64,000 bases of DNA from Natronorubrum texcoconense (GTDB taxonomy: Archaea > Halobacteriota > Halobacteria > Halobacteriales > Natrialbaceae): assembly GCF_900100335.1 (NCBI RefSeq), contig NZ_FNFE01000010.1, positions 1 through 64,000 on the forward strand. Direction: 5' to 3'. The notes beneath the pieces are model-generated. The model was given only the letters and a program-made list of their open reading frames with translations, had not been told where the DNA came from and did not search any database. Of the stretch, positions 26,701 to 35,200 are shown in pieces (positions within the stretch are counted from its first letter, which is position 1; each line of letters begins with the position of its first letter). Made by a program: the position numbers and the translations under genes.

Positions 26701-27150
26701 GGTCTCGAGGATCCGATCCGTCAGGTTGCGTTCGCGCTGGAGTTTCCGTTCGCGTTCGCGACGGTCGGTCATATCCCGCGTGACCTTCGCGTAGCCCTGG
26801 AGCGATCCGTCGTCGTCTCTGACAGTGGTGATGCGGACGTTCGCCCAGAACTCCGTCCCGTCTTTTCTGCGGCGCCACCCCTCGTCTTCGGTCGACCCCG
26901 AGTCGGCAGCGGCGTCGAGGTTCCTCGCTGGAACTCCCGCGTCCCGATCCGCGTCGGTGTAGAACCGCGAGAAGTGTTCGCCCAGAATCTCCTCGCGCTC
27001 GTAGCCTTTGATCTGTCTGGCCCCCTCGTTCCACGTGACGACGTAGCCCTCGGGATCGAGCATGAAAATCGCGTACTCCTCGACAGCGTCGACGAGCGAG
27101 CGGAACTGCTGCTCGCTCTCCTGGAGTTGCTGATCCCGACGTTCGGTCAT
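23770..27150 (-). CDS. Soluble histidine kinase with seven PAS domains
   Basis: 1126 residues without membrane helices. Seven PAS/PAC modules can be traced by recurring DITERK-type ends: roughly 10-130, 140-260, 275-390, 395-505, 515-625, 635-750 and 760-880. HisKA follows with the acceptor in AASHDLQEPLRM, then HATPase_c with NLLSNALEYS, DDGIGMD and GTGIGLALCQ. It is probably cytoplasmic and senses redox, light or small ligands through some of the PAS domains; no cofactor can be named. It lies 142 bp upstream of the membrane kinase on the same strand, and their HisKA/HATPase parts are near copies. Confidence 0.93.
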   Translation of the reverse strand: MTERRDQQLQESEQQFRSLVDAVEEYAIFMLDPEGYVVTWNEGARQIKGYEREEILGEHFSRFYTDADRDAGVPARNLDAAADSGSTEDEGWRRRKDGTEFWANVRITTVRDDDGSLQGYAKVTRDMTDRRERERKLQRERNLTDRILETSPVGIQVLDTDGEITRMNERLREILDVSQETAATYEPSDSVVYDEAGTRLSVDDYPFAQTLATGEPVSDRVLRIERPGGDDRWLSTSTAPLRSEDGEIDRVVASAEDVTDLKERERRLERRTDELSAELSEVYGRITDGLIALDEDWIFTHVNDRGEEILGIERANLLGETLWDVFPELIGSPFETCYREAMESQESTSITEYYPALDTWFKDYVYPSETGLSIYFRDVSEQKVRERERDRYETLVETIDDGVYALDADRTFTLVNDGFLAMTGFSRDRLLGAHASVVFGDEFDAVEVERSTTDETDANPTFEETIRTATGEELTVESRFALLEDEDVRVGVTRDITERKERERILEESEQRYRTLVDYFPGGLVTLFDHDLRYTLAAGQGFDRIPVEPDDIEGKTVVDAWPDDTADALEPIFRAALEGEEAAAEMEYADREWRVRAIPITDERGDVFAGMTMSQDITEQKAYERYLEDAKAQLEAATEAGAVGTWEWQIQTDRFVTGASFARTFGLDPDAAREGVPLERIISSVHEADRERVETAITDAVASCGEYEEEYRVWNADGKLRWVVARGYVETDETGTPETFPGAITDITDRKRAEIALEKSQKQLQTLFELLPVGVVVANADGQLVEANDAAKEIWGGDVFDAASVEEYEQYTARWAETGESVEPGEWTMSRVLEGEVVTDPDIFEIEAADGEERIVMIHGMPVRDANGEISRGVVTQTEITERREYQRKLEETVSKLETSNERLEQFAYAASHDLQEPLRMVSSYLQLVERRYGDDLDDDGEEFLAFAIDGADRMREMIDGLLAYSRVDTQGDPLEPIDLETVVADALEDLQLRIDEERAEITVESLPRVRGDANQLRQVFQNLLSNALEYSDDEPRVRIESERNGGMWTVSVSDDGIGMDPAETHRIFEVFQRLHSRDEHPGTGIGLALCQRILERHGGEIRVDSTPGEGSTFSVSLPAVDRRFE

Positions 27151-27251
27151 GTATAGTACAGACGGCAGGGAAAGAAAAAGCCTCGCTCGTCTTCGCTACC
27201 GCGGTCCGGAACGTCCCAAACAGCTTCGCGACGATCGTCTCGAGTTCGTCC

Positions 27252-28421
27252 CTAGACGGGATCGTCGATCTCGAGCGTCGCTTCGAGCCGTTCCCGTTCA
27301 GTGCGCAGGGCCTCGAGTTCGTCCGCGACGCGGCCGTCGGCCAGCCGCTCGCGTTCGGCCGGGCTGAGCTGGGCGACCGCCTGGGCCGCCGTCTGCAGCC
27401 GGTCGTAATCGAACGCGGGATCGGTCGTGAGTCGACGGATCGAGCGGAGGTTCGCGACGCACTCCTCGTCCGCGACGCGGGCGACGAACGGGCGCATTTC
27501 GCGCGTCCGTCGCCGGAGGACCCCCGCCTCGTCCGGCGGCCACTCGATCGTCAGCGGCTCGGCGTCGATCCCGTCGAGGAACGTCTGCTGGGTCGCGACC
27601 CGCCGCTTGAGTTCGTCCGCGCTCGCGACGTAGTGGTCGAGTTTCGAGTGCGAGTAGTTCGCGTACTCGAGCAGTTCGGGGATCGTGTACTCGCCGGCCG
27701 GATCGTCTCGAACGTAGGCCGCCAGATCGTCCGGCGGCTGCTGGTAGTCGACGAAGGGGTACCAGCGACTCCGATCGAGCAGGGCGAACACGTCGCGGGC
27801 CGACGCCTCGAGTCGGAACGCCTGAAACGCCGCGTCGATCGCCTCGTTGTAGCTCTCGATCGGCTCGCGAAGCTCCTCGACTGGTGCCTCGAGATCCGCG
27901 TTCGCGAGTTCGAGCAGTCGCTCGTGATCCGCGATCTCGTCGTCGAGTCGTCGGTAGCGTTTCCCGGCCGCCGTCCGCGCGTCGTCGATCGCCTCGCGGG
28001 CGGCCTCGCGTTCTTCGAGCAGGTCGGCGTACTGGGCCGCCGGCTCTAAGGCGTCGTGTGCCCGCTCGAAATCCGACTCGCTGAGTCGCCGCTTGTCGAT
28101 CGCGTCGAGGGCCGCCTCGAACGCCTCTCGGCCCTTCAGATCGTCGGGGAGACTCGTGACCAGCGAGTCGAACTTCCCCTCTAACTGGACGTAGGCCTGG
28201 AAGTTCTCTCGGCCGGTACCCGTCGCCCGATCGACGTAGTTCTCGAGGAGATCCGTCGCGTCCCGATACGCCTCGGCCGCGTCGGTGACGGCCTCGCCGC
28301 CGTGGTCCTCGATTCGCGCTTCGGCCCGCTCGAAGCGTTCGCGGGCCGCCTCGAGCGCCTCGAGCGGCGTCTGTTCGTCTGGGCTCGCATCCGCGCCGGA
28401 GTGGTGGACGCGTTCGCTCAT
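27252..28421 (-). CDS. Haloarchaeal coiled-coil protein of unknown function, cotranscribed with hisI
   Basis: 389 residues, almost wholly helical and charged, with long heptad-like runs (about 20-190 and 330-385) and a more globular middle containing RSRWYPFVDYQQPPDDLAAYV and EYTIPELLEYANYSHSKLDHYV. There are no membrane helices or enzyme motifs. The ATG at 28421 lies 6 bp after the hisI stop, so the two are translated from one message. It is recalled as a haloarchaea-only DUF (possibly DUF7118); the role is not known and the link to histidine synthesis may be only positional. Confidence 0.82.
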   Translation of the reverse strand: MSERVHHSGADASPDEQTPLEALEAARERFERAEARIEDHGGEAVTDAAEAYRDATDLLENYVDRATGTGRENFQAYVQLEGKFDSLVTSLPDDLKGREAFEAALDAIDKRRLSESDFERAHDALEPAAQYADLLEEREAAREAIDDARTAAGKRYRRLDDEIADHERLLELANADLEAPVEELREPIESYNEAIDAAFQAFRLEASARDVFALLDRSRWYPFVDYQQPPDDLAAYVRDDPAGEYTIPELLEYANYSHSKLDHYVASADELKRRVATQQTFLDGIDAEPLTIEWPPDEAGVLRRRTREMRPFVARVADEECVANLRSIRRLTTDPAFDYDRLQTAAQAVAQLSPAERERLADGRVADELEALRTERERLEATLEIDDPV

Positions 28422-28427
28422 GGGCGA

Positions 28428-28799
28428 TTAGTCGTCGTAGACGGCGTCGGGATCGAACACTCGTTCGCCGACGTTCTCGCCCTCGACCGTGCGGTAGAAG
28501 CACGACCGGTGGCCGGTGTGGCAGGCGCCGCCCTCCTGGTCGACCAGGTAGAGCAACGTGTCGGCGTCGCAGTCGACGCGGACCTCGTCGACGGCCTGGG
28601 TGTGGCCGCTCGTCTTCCCCTTCTGCCACAACTCGTCACGGCTCCGGGAGTAGTAGTGGGCCATCCCGGTCTCACGCGTGCGCTCGAGCGCCTCGGGGGA
28701 GACGTAGGCCAGCATCAGCACCTCGCCCGTCTCGGCGTCCTGTGCGACGGCGGGGACGAGTCCGTCCTCGCCGAAGTCGACCGCAACGTCGTCGTCCAT
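28428..28799 (-). CDS. hisI: Phosphoribosyl-AMP cyclohydrolase HisI
   Basis: 123 residues, the full single-domain enzyme that opens the adenine ring of PR-AMP in step 3 of histidine synthesis. The metal-binding signatures are visible: [15 protein letters not shown] with its Asp residues, and Cys in [13 protein letters not shown]. The early [11 protein letters not shown] segment is also diagnostic. It heads an operon with the coiled-coil gene 6 bp downstream. The ATG is at 28799. Confidence 0.96.
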   Translation of the reverse strand: MDDDVAVDFGEDGLVPAVAQDAETGEVLMLAYVSPEALERTRETGMAHYYSRSRDELWQKGKTSGHTQAVDEVRVDCDADTLLYLVDQEGGACHTGHRSCFYRTVEGENVGERVFDPDAVYDD

Positions 28800-28933
28800 A
28801 GACGAGGGATGGTTTGGGAGGCCGATAGGTCTTTTGTCACCGTGTCACGTCTCGGCCGTCGCCCTCGGCTCATCGACATCCTCGCCGGGTTGGAACGCGA
28901 CCGTCTCGAGTCGCGGACGGGTTCGAAAAATCG

Positions 28934-29224
28934 TCAGTTCGCCTGTCGCTTCTCGCTCCGGTCGTCGTCCTCGGACGGCAGCGCGAACAGGATCACGACG
29001 AGCGCCAACGCGACGAGCCAGAGTCCGAGAGCGAGCGGCCCGGCATCCGACGGCACGACGATCAGCCCGGACAGCACCTCGAGCCCGATCGTCAACAGGA
29101 GCAGGCCGAAGATCGAGATGACGGCGAGACCGAGCCCCTTGCGCAGCATCCACCGACCCTCCGCTGCGTCGGCGGTGGAACTCGGAGTCGATCGGGGTTC
29201 GGATGGGTGGGATGCGAGTGACAT
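28934..29224 (-). CDS. Small two-helix membrane protein
   Basis: 96 residues from ATG 29224. A soluble Ser/Pro-rich N-terminus of about 25 residues is followed by helices at about 28-52 and 60-82 and a charged tail. A longer open frame upstream overlaps the divergent small zinc-finger gene and is rejected. No family is recognised. Confidence 0.68.
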   Translation of the reverse strand: MSLASHPSEPRSTPSSTADAAEGRWMLRKGLGLAVISIFGLLLLTIGLEVLSGLIVVPSDAGPLALGLWLVALALVVILFALPSEDDDRSEKRQAN

Positions 29225-29393
29225 TGGGTTCGCCTCTCCGAGAACTACGCTCCCGATGGGGATAACCTCGCGTGCTGTGGATCGGACCTGTCGAGAGCCC
29301 AGCGGACGGTCGCAGTCTCGAGACCGGTGCGTCCCGTTCGGGCTTGCAAACGTCAGCGCACCCGATATTGGCCTCGAGACCGGAGCGTCGGCG

Positions 29394-29522
29394 ATGGGTT
29401 CCAACACGCAGATCGATCAGCCGGTCAGATGCCGCGCCTGCGGAACGACGAACGATCACTACTACACCTACTGCCGGAACTGTCTCCAGACGCTGCCCGC
29501 GAAGCCCGACGCGAAACGGTGA
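29394..29522 (+). CDS. Tiny zinc-finger protein (42 aa)
   Basis: ATG 29394 to TGA 29522. CRACGTTNDHYYTYCRNC gives a CxxC-x10-CxxC zinc ribbon spanning residues 13-30, with a short Pro/Lys tail. Such one-finger proteins are common in haloarchaea and some affect motility, biofilm or stress, but nothing here points to a particular role. It is divergent from the two-helix membrane protein gene. Confidence 0.7.
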   Translation: MGSNTQIDQPVRCRACGTTNDHYYTYCRNCLQTLPAKPDAKR

Positions 29523-29598
29523 CCGCGAGGCCTCCGTCGCGAATACCGAGACGATACGCGCTCGATTCCGTGGACAGCCATCGCTCGCCGTGTATCGA

Positions 29599-29769
29599 TT
29601 ACACATCGGTCACGCGGCGGAACAGGTAGACGACCGCGATTGCGGTAAACAGATACCCGACCATCCGTCCGACGAACGGAATGAGCAGCAAGAGGACGAC
29701 CGTGACGAGTGCAAAAACGACGACGAGTTCGACCGTTTCGGCGGCGGGGAGTGGGATCGAGCCGAGCAT
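29599..29769 (-). CDS. Small two-helix membrane protein (56 aa)
   Basis: Frame from ATG 29769 to TAA 29599. It starts MLGSIPLPAAETVELVVVFA, followed by ALVTVVLLLLIPF and, after GRM, a second helix VGYLFTAIAVVYLF, ending RRVTDV. It is strongly hydrophobic with G/C third positions. No family is recognised. It lies convergent to the tiny zinc-finger gene. Confidence 0.65.
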   Translation of the reverse strand: MLGSIPLPAAETVELVVVFALVTVVLLLLIPFVGRMVGYLFTAIAVVYLFRRVTDV

Positions 29770-29874
29770 TCGGTCGCATCGTCACGCCCGACATACATTA
29801 TTGTGGCAGAAATTCACTCTCGGAGATAAGACATCGCTCGGCCCGTTACGGAATCGACAGCGACCGAACCGTTC

Positions 29875-31461
29875 CTACGCCTGTCCGTTCAGCGTGATGT
29901 AGTTGATGCCGATGATCCGGTCGTCTTCCTCGAGTTCCTCCTTCGCTTCGTCGGGGACCTGACTGTCGACGTTGTACACCGTCAGCGCCTCGCCGCCGAT
30001 GGTCTCGCGGGCGTTGAACATGCCGGCGATGTTGACGTCGTGTTTGCCCATCACGGAGCCGATGAGGCCGATGACGCCGGGTTCGTCGGTGTTGCGCGTG
30101 ACGACCATCTTTCCGTGGGGGATGGCGTCGACGCGGTAGCCGTCGACGCGGACAATTCGCGGGTCGTCGCCCGCGAAGAGGGTACCGTCGACCGAGACCT
30201 CGTCGTCGTCGTTGCCGACGGTCACCGAGATCAGGCTCTGGAAGTCCGCGGCCTGCCGCGTTTTCGATTCCGTCACGTCGACGCCGCGGTCCTTCGCGAT
30301 CTGCGGTGCGTTGACGGCGTTGACCTGCCACTCGAGCGGTTCGAAGACGCCTTTCAGGGCGCTGGCGGTGACGAACTCGACGTCCTCGTCGGCGATGTCG
30401 CCCTCGTAGGAGATTTCGATGTCCTCGATGCGGCCCTCGAGGAGTTGGGCGGCGACCTTGCCGGCCGTCTCGGCGATATCGATGTACGGCTCGAGGCGGG
30501 GGAACGCGGCTTCGTCGATCGACGGCGCGTTGAGCGCGTTCGCGACGGGGTCCCCGACGAGTGCGGCGCTGACCTGCTCGGCCGTCGAGGTCGCGACGTT
30601 CTCCTGGGCGGCCTCGGTCGACGCGCCGAGGTGGGGCGTGACGATGATGTCCTCGTGCTCGAGCAGCGGCGAGTCCGCCGAGAGCGGTTCCTCGGCGAAA
30701 ACGTCCAGCGCCGCGCCGGCGAGCGTGCCGTCCTCGACTTTCGCTGCGAGAGCGTCCTCCTGAATGATGCCGCCGCGGCCGACGTTGACGATGTAGCCGC
30801 CCTCGAGCAAGTCGAGTTCGTCCTCGCCGATCATCCCCTCCGTCTCGGGGGTCAGCGGCGTGTGGATCGTCAGGAAGTCGGCGCGCTCGAGGCACGGTTC
30901 GAAGTCGACGAGTTCGGCGCCGAGACGGTCGGCGCGCTCCTCGGAGATGTAGGGATCGAAGGCGACGATGTCCATGCCCAGCGAGTCGAGTTTCTTGGCG
31001 ACCTCCTGGCCGACGCGGCCGAGGCCGACGACGCCGAGCGTCTTCGTGTCGAGTTCGGCGCCGAGATACTCGCTTTTCGCCCACTCGCCGTTCTTCAGGC
31101 GGATGTGGGCCTGCGGGATCGAGCGCGCGGCCGCGAACGTCATCGCGACGGTGTGTTCGGAAGCCGCGCGAACGTTCCCCTCGGGAGCGTTGGCGACGAT
31201 AACGCCTTCGTCCGTCGCAGCCTCGATATCGATGTTGTCGACGCCGATGCCGGCGCGGCCGACGATGACGAGTTCCTCGGCCGCCTCGAGGACCTCGTCG
31301 GTGACTTCGGTGCCCGAGCGGACGATCAGTCCGTGGGCGTCCGACACCGCCTCGAGGAGGGCCGCACCCTCGAGTTCGTAGCCTGTCTCGACCTCGTGGC
31401 CGGCATCTCTGAGTACGTCCAGACCCGCATCAGCGATCGGATCCGTGACGAGAACCTTCAT
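29875..31461 (-). CDS. serA: D-3-phosphoglycerate dehydrogenase
   Basis: 528 residues, first enzyme of serine synthesis (3-phosphoglycerate to 3-phosphohydroxypyruvate, NAD-dependent). The substrate domain starts MKVLVTDPIADAG. The Rossmann motif is GVVGLGRVGQEVAKK near 146. The active-site Arg/Glu/His region includes VNVGRGGIIQED and VTPHLGASTEAAQEN. An allosteric-substrate-binding domain and a C-terminal ACT domain (about 455-528, KMVVTRNTDEPGVIGLIGSV) follow, as in the long bacterial-type enzymes that are serine-inhibited. The start ATG 31461 is canonical. serB is 2 kb away. Confidence 0.96.
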   Translation of the reverse strand: MKVLVTDPIADAGLDVLRDAGHEVETGYELEGAALLEAVSDAHGLIVRSGTEVTDEVLEAAEELVIVGRAGIGVDNIDIEAATDEGVIVANAPEGNVRAASEHTVAMTFAAARSIPQAHIRLKNGEWAKSEYLGAELDTKTLGVVGLGRVGQEVAKKLDSLGMDIVAFDPYISEERADRLGAELVDFEPCLERADFLTIHTPLTPETEGMIGEDELDLLEGGYIVNVGRGGIIQEDALAAKVEDGTLAGAALDVFAEEPLSADSPLLEHEDIIVTPHLGASTEAAQENVATSTAEQVSAALVGDPVANALNAPSIDEAAFPRLEPYIDIAETAGKVAAQLLEGRIEDIEISYEGDIADEDVEFVTASALKGVFEPLEWQVNAVNAPQIAKDRGVDVTESKTRQAADFQSLISVTVGNDDDEVSVDGTLFAGDDPRIVRVDGYRVDAIPHGKMVVTRNTDEPGVIGLIGSVMGKHDVNIAGMFNARETIGGEALTVYNVDSQVPDEAKEELEEDDRIIGINYITLNGQA

Positions 31462-31665
31462 GCGCGAGACAATCGTGTGGAGCAGGTAAACCCTTCCGTT
31501 GTTGGGAAGCGTGGCAAAAATTGTCCGCAGTGGGCTCACGGCCGATTCGAGGTGCGTCAGTAGTTGCCACGGCCTTCTCCCGTCGGTCCCCCACACGCGA
31601 TCCGCTCGATCCGTCCCTCGAGCGAGGTCCTGGCCGTCCTGGCTTACGACGGTCCGACGATCCGG

Positions 31666-31953
31666 CTACCGACATGCCAGCTTCCACAGCCCCGCCGGCA
31701 CGAGCATGAGAAACGGCGCGTACACCAGCGCGTCGAGACGAGCGTCCATGGAGACGCCGGGCGCGACGAGAAACGCGGCAGCCAAGAGAACGATACCGAT
31801 GGCGAGGAGGACGGCACCGGCCGCGAGCGGACGGTTAACCGGCTCGAGATCGGTCGTCGCGACCGGGAGTTCGAAGACGTCGACCAGCCGTTCGGGGTCG
31901 GCGACCGGGCCGAGGCGGCGCTCGGTCTCCGTCGATCGGATCCCGGTGGTCAC
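31666..31953 (-). CDS. Small two-helix membrane protein
   Basis: 95 residues if the GTG at 31953 is used; an ATG at 32031 would give 121 residues with an Arg-rich, unlikely start. The soluble part (ERRLGPVADPERLVDVFELP) precedes two helices at about 45-65 and 75-93. It lies next to serA on the same strand with a 204 bp gap. The function is unknown. Confidence 0.6.
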   Translation of the reverse strand: MTTGIRSTETERRLGPVADPERLVDVFELPVATTDLEPVNRPLAAGAVLLAIGIVLLAAAFLVAPGVSMDARLDALVYAPFLMLVPAGLWKLACR

Positions 31954-32055
31954 TAACGGAGGTAGCCCGCGATCAGCGCCGCCCGGACGACGCGTTCGGA
32001 GTGCTCCTCGAGCCGCCGAAAGCTGGATCACGGGACGGCGAGTCGACGAATCGGT

Positions 32056-33546
32056 TCAGTTCTCCAACGTGTTCTGCCGCGGCAGCGAGATCGTCACGCG
32101 ACTCCCGTTCGCCGAACGGGAGTCGTACGCTAGCGAGCCGCCGTAATCGTCGAGGATCAACTCGGCGAGCCACAGACCCAGCCCGCTGCCGTGGTCGGTC
32201 TGAGTCACCGGCTCCTCGTTGAAGATACCGGTCTGTTCCGTTTCGGGAATTCCGGGACCGTCGTCGGTAACGGAAACGTCGACCGTCTCGGCGTCGGCGG
32301 TGACGCCGAGTTTCGCGACCGGGTGTCGCTGATCGGCGTGTTCGATCGCGTTCTCGATGACCTCGCGAAACACGGTCGCCAGCCGCTCGTCGGCGGTAAC
32401 CAGCAGGTCGCCGTCGTCGGGGCGGACGATCGTGCTCTCGGGGTAGGTGTCACGGAGTTCGTCGACGACCGCGGACAGCACCGGTTGCAGGGCGACGGGA
32501 TACTGTCGCGTGTGGCGCTCGAGCGTCGAGTCGGCTAGCTTCTTGGCGGTCTCGGTCGTGTCGATCAGTTCGGCGGCGGTCGCAGCGATCTCGGCCGCGT
32601 ACGTCCGGAATTCGTCGTCGTCGACGTCCGACGCGAGCATCTCCGCGTAGCCGCTGATGACGTTGAGATCGTTGCGGAGGTTGTGCCGAAGCAGCCGGTG
32701 GAGGACGTGTAAGTGTTGTTCCCGGGTTCTGTGACCGGTGATATCCCGGCCCTCGGGGAGCAGCCAGCGGATCTCGCCGCGATGGTCCGTCACCGGACGG
32801 ACGGAGAAGTCGATGATTGCCGTTCGGTCGCCCCCCTGGACGCGAACCTCCTCCCGAAAGAACTCCCCCTCCCTGGCGCACTCGACACCGTCACGGGCGA
32901 TACGGCGCGCCCGGTCGGTCGACCGAAACCAGAACGAGTCCCAAAGCGGCGTTCCCACGAGGTCGTCGCGCTCGAGTCCGGTCGCGGAGAGCGTCGTCTC
33001 GTTGACCTCGAGCAGCGTTCCCTCGCGGTCGAGCAAGCCGGTGAACTGGTAGGTGTTGTTGAAGACGGCCTCGAACCGCCGTTCCCGAAGTTTCCGTTCG
33101 GAGATGTCCCGGAAGAGCCCGGTGAACAGCCGCGGATCCTCGCTTCGTGGATGCTCCCAGAGGCTGATCGACACAGGGACCTCGTGTCCGTCCTTGTGTA
33201 CCGCCGGGAGTTCGACGCCGTCCCAGTCGATGTGTTTGTCGCCGGTTCGGATGTACGCCTCTAGTCCGGCGACGTGGGCCTGCTGGAGTCGCTCCGGAAT
33301 CACGGTCAGCTTCGACTTGCCGACGAGTTCCTCGGGCGCGTAGCCGAGAACGTCTTCGATCGCCGGGTTCGCGAACACGATCGTGTGATCCTCGGCGATC
33401 GTGAGCACCCCCTCAGTGGTGTTTGCCACTAACTGACGGAAAAAAGAGCCCTCGTCGTGCGTCGCGAGGGGGTCCGGCAACGAATCAACGGTCCCGTCGC
33501 CACTCGATCCGGACCGGTCCCCCGCCCACTCGTCCGGATTTGACAC
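32056..33546 (-). CDS. PAS-domain histidine kinase
   Basis: 496 residues from GTG 33546; the open frame continues upstream across serB on the other strand and is not used. PAS 1 (about 35-155, TEGVLTIAEDHTIVFANPAI) and PAS 2 (about 160-285) lead to a HisKA-like helix with the acceptor in LLRHNLRNDLNVISGYAEML, the haloarchaeal RHNLRN type. HATPase_c follows with NAIEHAD, DDGPGIP and GSGLGLWLAEL. It is cytoplasmic. The phosphotransfer helix differs from that of the two kinases at 22-27 kb, so it belongs to another subfamily. Confidence 0.92.
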   Translation of the reverse strand: MSNPDEWAGDRSGSSGDGTVDSLPDPLATHDEGSFFRQLVANTTEGVLTIAEDHTIVFANPAIEDVLGYAPEELVGKSKLTVIPERLQQAHVAGLEAYIRTGDKHIDWDGVELPAVHKDGHEVPVSISLWEHPRSEDPRLFTGLFRDISERKLRERRFEAVFNNTYQFTGLLDREGTLLEVNETTLSATGLERDDLVGTPLWDSFWFRSTDRARRIARDGVECAREGEFFREEVRVQGGDRTAIIDFSVRPVTDHRGEIRWLLPEGRDITGHRTREQHLHVLHRLLRHNLRNDLNVISGYAEMLASDVDDDEFRTYAAEIAATAAELIDTTETAKKLADSTLERHTRQYPVALQPVLSAVVDELRDTYPESTIVRPDDGDLLVTADERLATVFREVIENAIEHADQRHPVAKLGVTADAETVDVSVTDDGPGIPETEQTGIFNEEPVTQTDHGSGLGLWLAELILDDYGGSLAYDSRSANGSRVTISLPRQNTLEN

Positions 33547-33652
33547 AGCAGTGAGGAATAGTCGAGACAGTAAATACTCTGTGGGTCTCGAAGCTGCTGC
33601 ATCGTCGGTATCCACTCGTAACGGATCGCGTGCGCGACGAAACCTGAACTGG

Positions 33653-33658
33653 TTTATC
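33653..33658 (+). promoter_or_regulatory. TATA-like box for serB
   Basis: TTTATC lies 24-29 bp before the serB ATG, compatible with a leaderless or very short-leader transcript. Confidence 0.5.
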
Positions 33659-33681
33659 CGGGGCCGCACAACCGGCGGACG

Positions 33682-34332
33682 ATGACAGTCGTCGCTTTCG
33701 ACTTCGACGGGACGCTTTCCGACTCCGAGATGACCGTACTGCTCGGCGACCGGTGCGGGGTCGCCGACGACATGGCCGAAATCACCGAGGCCTCGATGAA
33801 CGATGAGATCGACTACGCCGAAAGCCTGCGCAAGCGCGCGGCCCTGCTCGAGGGCCTTCCCGCTGACGACGCCCAGGCCGCCTTCGACGAGGTCGAACTC
33901 CGTGAGGGCGCGGCGGACCTGATCGCCGAACTGAACGAGGCCGGCGTCACGACCGCGATTCTGACGGGCGGGTTTGAACGCGGCGTCGCAACCGCACTCG
34001 AGCGCGAGGGCGTCTCGGTCGACCACATCGTCTCGAACCATCTGCCGATGAACGACGCGGAAACGGAACTAACCGGCGACGTAACGGGCTCGCTGATCGA
34101 GGGGACTAAAGACACCGCGCTCGAGAACCTCGCGAGCGACGTCGGCGCCGGCCTCGACGACTGCGTCGCGATCGGCGACGGCGCGAACGACCTGCCGATG
34201 CTGAAGGTTGCGGGCCTCGCGATCGGCTTCGAGCCGAAACCGGCCGTCGAACCCCACTGCGACGTCGTGGTCACCTCGATGGCCGAGGCCCGCGACGAAC
34301 TGGTCGCGGACGGCGTGCTCGAGGAGCGCTAA
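33682..34332 (+). CDS. serB: Phosphoserine phosphatase (HAD family)
   Basis: 216 residues. HAD motif I is DFDGTLSDS (nucleophile D7, acid D9), motif II is TGG near 95 (AILTGGFERG), the motif III Lys is near 140, and motif IV is GDGANDLPML near 172-181. The arrangement and cap region (YAESLRKRAALLEG) fit SerB, the last step of serine synthesis. With serA nearby, two of the three steps are in the window; the aminotransferase at 47.7 kb is a candidate for the middle step. Confidence 0.93.
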   Translation: MTVVAFDFDGTLSDSEMTVLLGDRCGVADDMAEITEASMNDEIDYAESLRKRAALLEGLPADDAQAAFDEVELREGAADLIAELNEAGVTTAILTGGFERGVATALEREGVSVDHIVSNHLPMNDAETELTGDVTGSLIEGTKDTALENLASDVGAGLDDCVAIGDGANDLPMLKVAGLAIGFEPKPAVEPHCDVVVTSMAEARDELVADGVLEER

Positions 34333-34397
34333 CAGTAGTTGATAATACGGTTTGTTTATTCAGAATCGGCTGTGAATTCGCGGACTGTATAGAGCGT

Positions 34398-34982
34398 CTA
34401 CTTATCGTGTCTTGTTTGCTGATACTGTCCTTGAGTGACGGTGTAGCGGTGATGGTCTGCGATTTCGTCACCGATTGGCGTCCAATTTCGTAGGACACCA
34501 TCGTATTGCCCTCCAACGGTATTGATGAACTTCTCGACGGCCCGCTTCGACCGCTCATTTCCTTCCTCATAGCCAATAGCCACCAGTTCGAGGTCAAGTT
34601 GGTCGAATGCGAGTTCAGTTAGTGCCGTTGCACACTCGCCTGCATACCCCTGTCCCCAGTACGGCTTGGCGAGAATGAACCCAATATTTCCCGTTTGACG
34701 TTCCCACTCGATTGATAGCACGGCGTAGCCAGCGAGGTTATTGTCGGAAGTATATACAGCATATTGTGCGGTCTCGGCCTCCTCCCACGCGGTTTCTGCC
34801 TTGATCAATTGGTCGCGGGCTTCCTTCACCGACGCGTACGGCTCCTGGGGAACGTACTCAAATACGTCTGCAACACCGTCACTTTCCTCCCCAAAGAGGT
34901 CATACAAGTCGAATACATCTACATACTCCTCGCGCAATGGGTTCAGGGTGAGAGAGTCCGTTTCGATGGTTTCGGGAAACAT
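34398..34982 (-). CDS. GNAT acetyltransferase, RimJ/RimL type, AT-richer than its surroundings
   Basis: 194 residues. The N-terminus ETDSLTLNPLREEYVDVFDL and the acetyl-CoA loop region YWGQGYAGECATALTELAFDQL, with GNERSKRAVEKF following, are typical of the RimJ/RimL branch, which acetylates protein N-termini, or small amines in related enzymes. Base composition and codon choice (many A/T third positions) differ plainly from neighbours over about 34340-35100, suggesting acquisition from outside. A TATA-like AATATTTTAG lies 20-30 bp upstream of ATG 34982. The substrate is unknown. Confidence 0.87.
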   Translation of the reverse strand: MFPETIETDSLTLNPLREEYVDVFDLYDLFGEESDGVADVFEYVPQEPYASVKEARDQLIKAETAWEEAETAQYAVYTSDNNLAGYAVLSIEWERQTGNIGFILAKPYWGQGYAGECATALTELAFDQLDLELVAIGYEEGNERSKRAVEKFINTVGGQYDGVLRNWTPIGDEIADHHRYTVTQGQYQQTRHDK

Positions 34983-35200
34983 GAGAGAGACTATGAGACA
35001 GATTACTAAAATATTTGGAACGATAGATACGCATGTGTAGTGACCAAACGCCCCGATTCAGTTTCAGGTTCGATTCAAAATAAAGAAATCGCGCTACTAT
35101 CTACTGCTAACGCGAGCGCGACAACGACGTGGCGCAGCGAGGTGGGCAGTTGGGATATGCCAACGGGACGTTGATACCGCCGTACCACGTTGGGATTCGT

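Noticed and set aside
33547-34041. Upstream extension of the PAS kinase to 34041
   Set aside because: It would run antisense through serB; GTG 33546 gives a normal PAS-kinase beginning.
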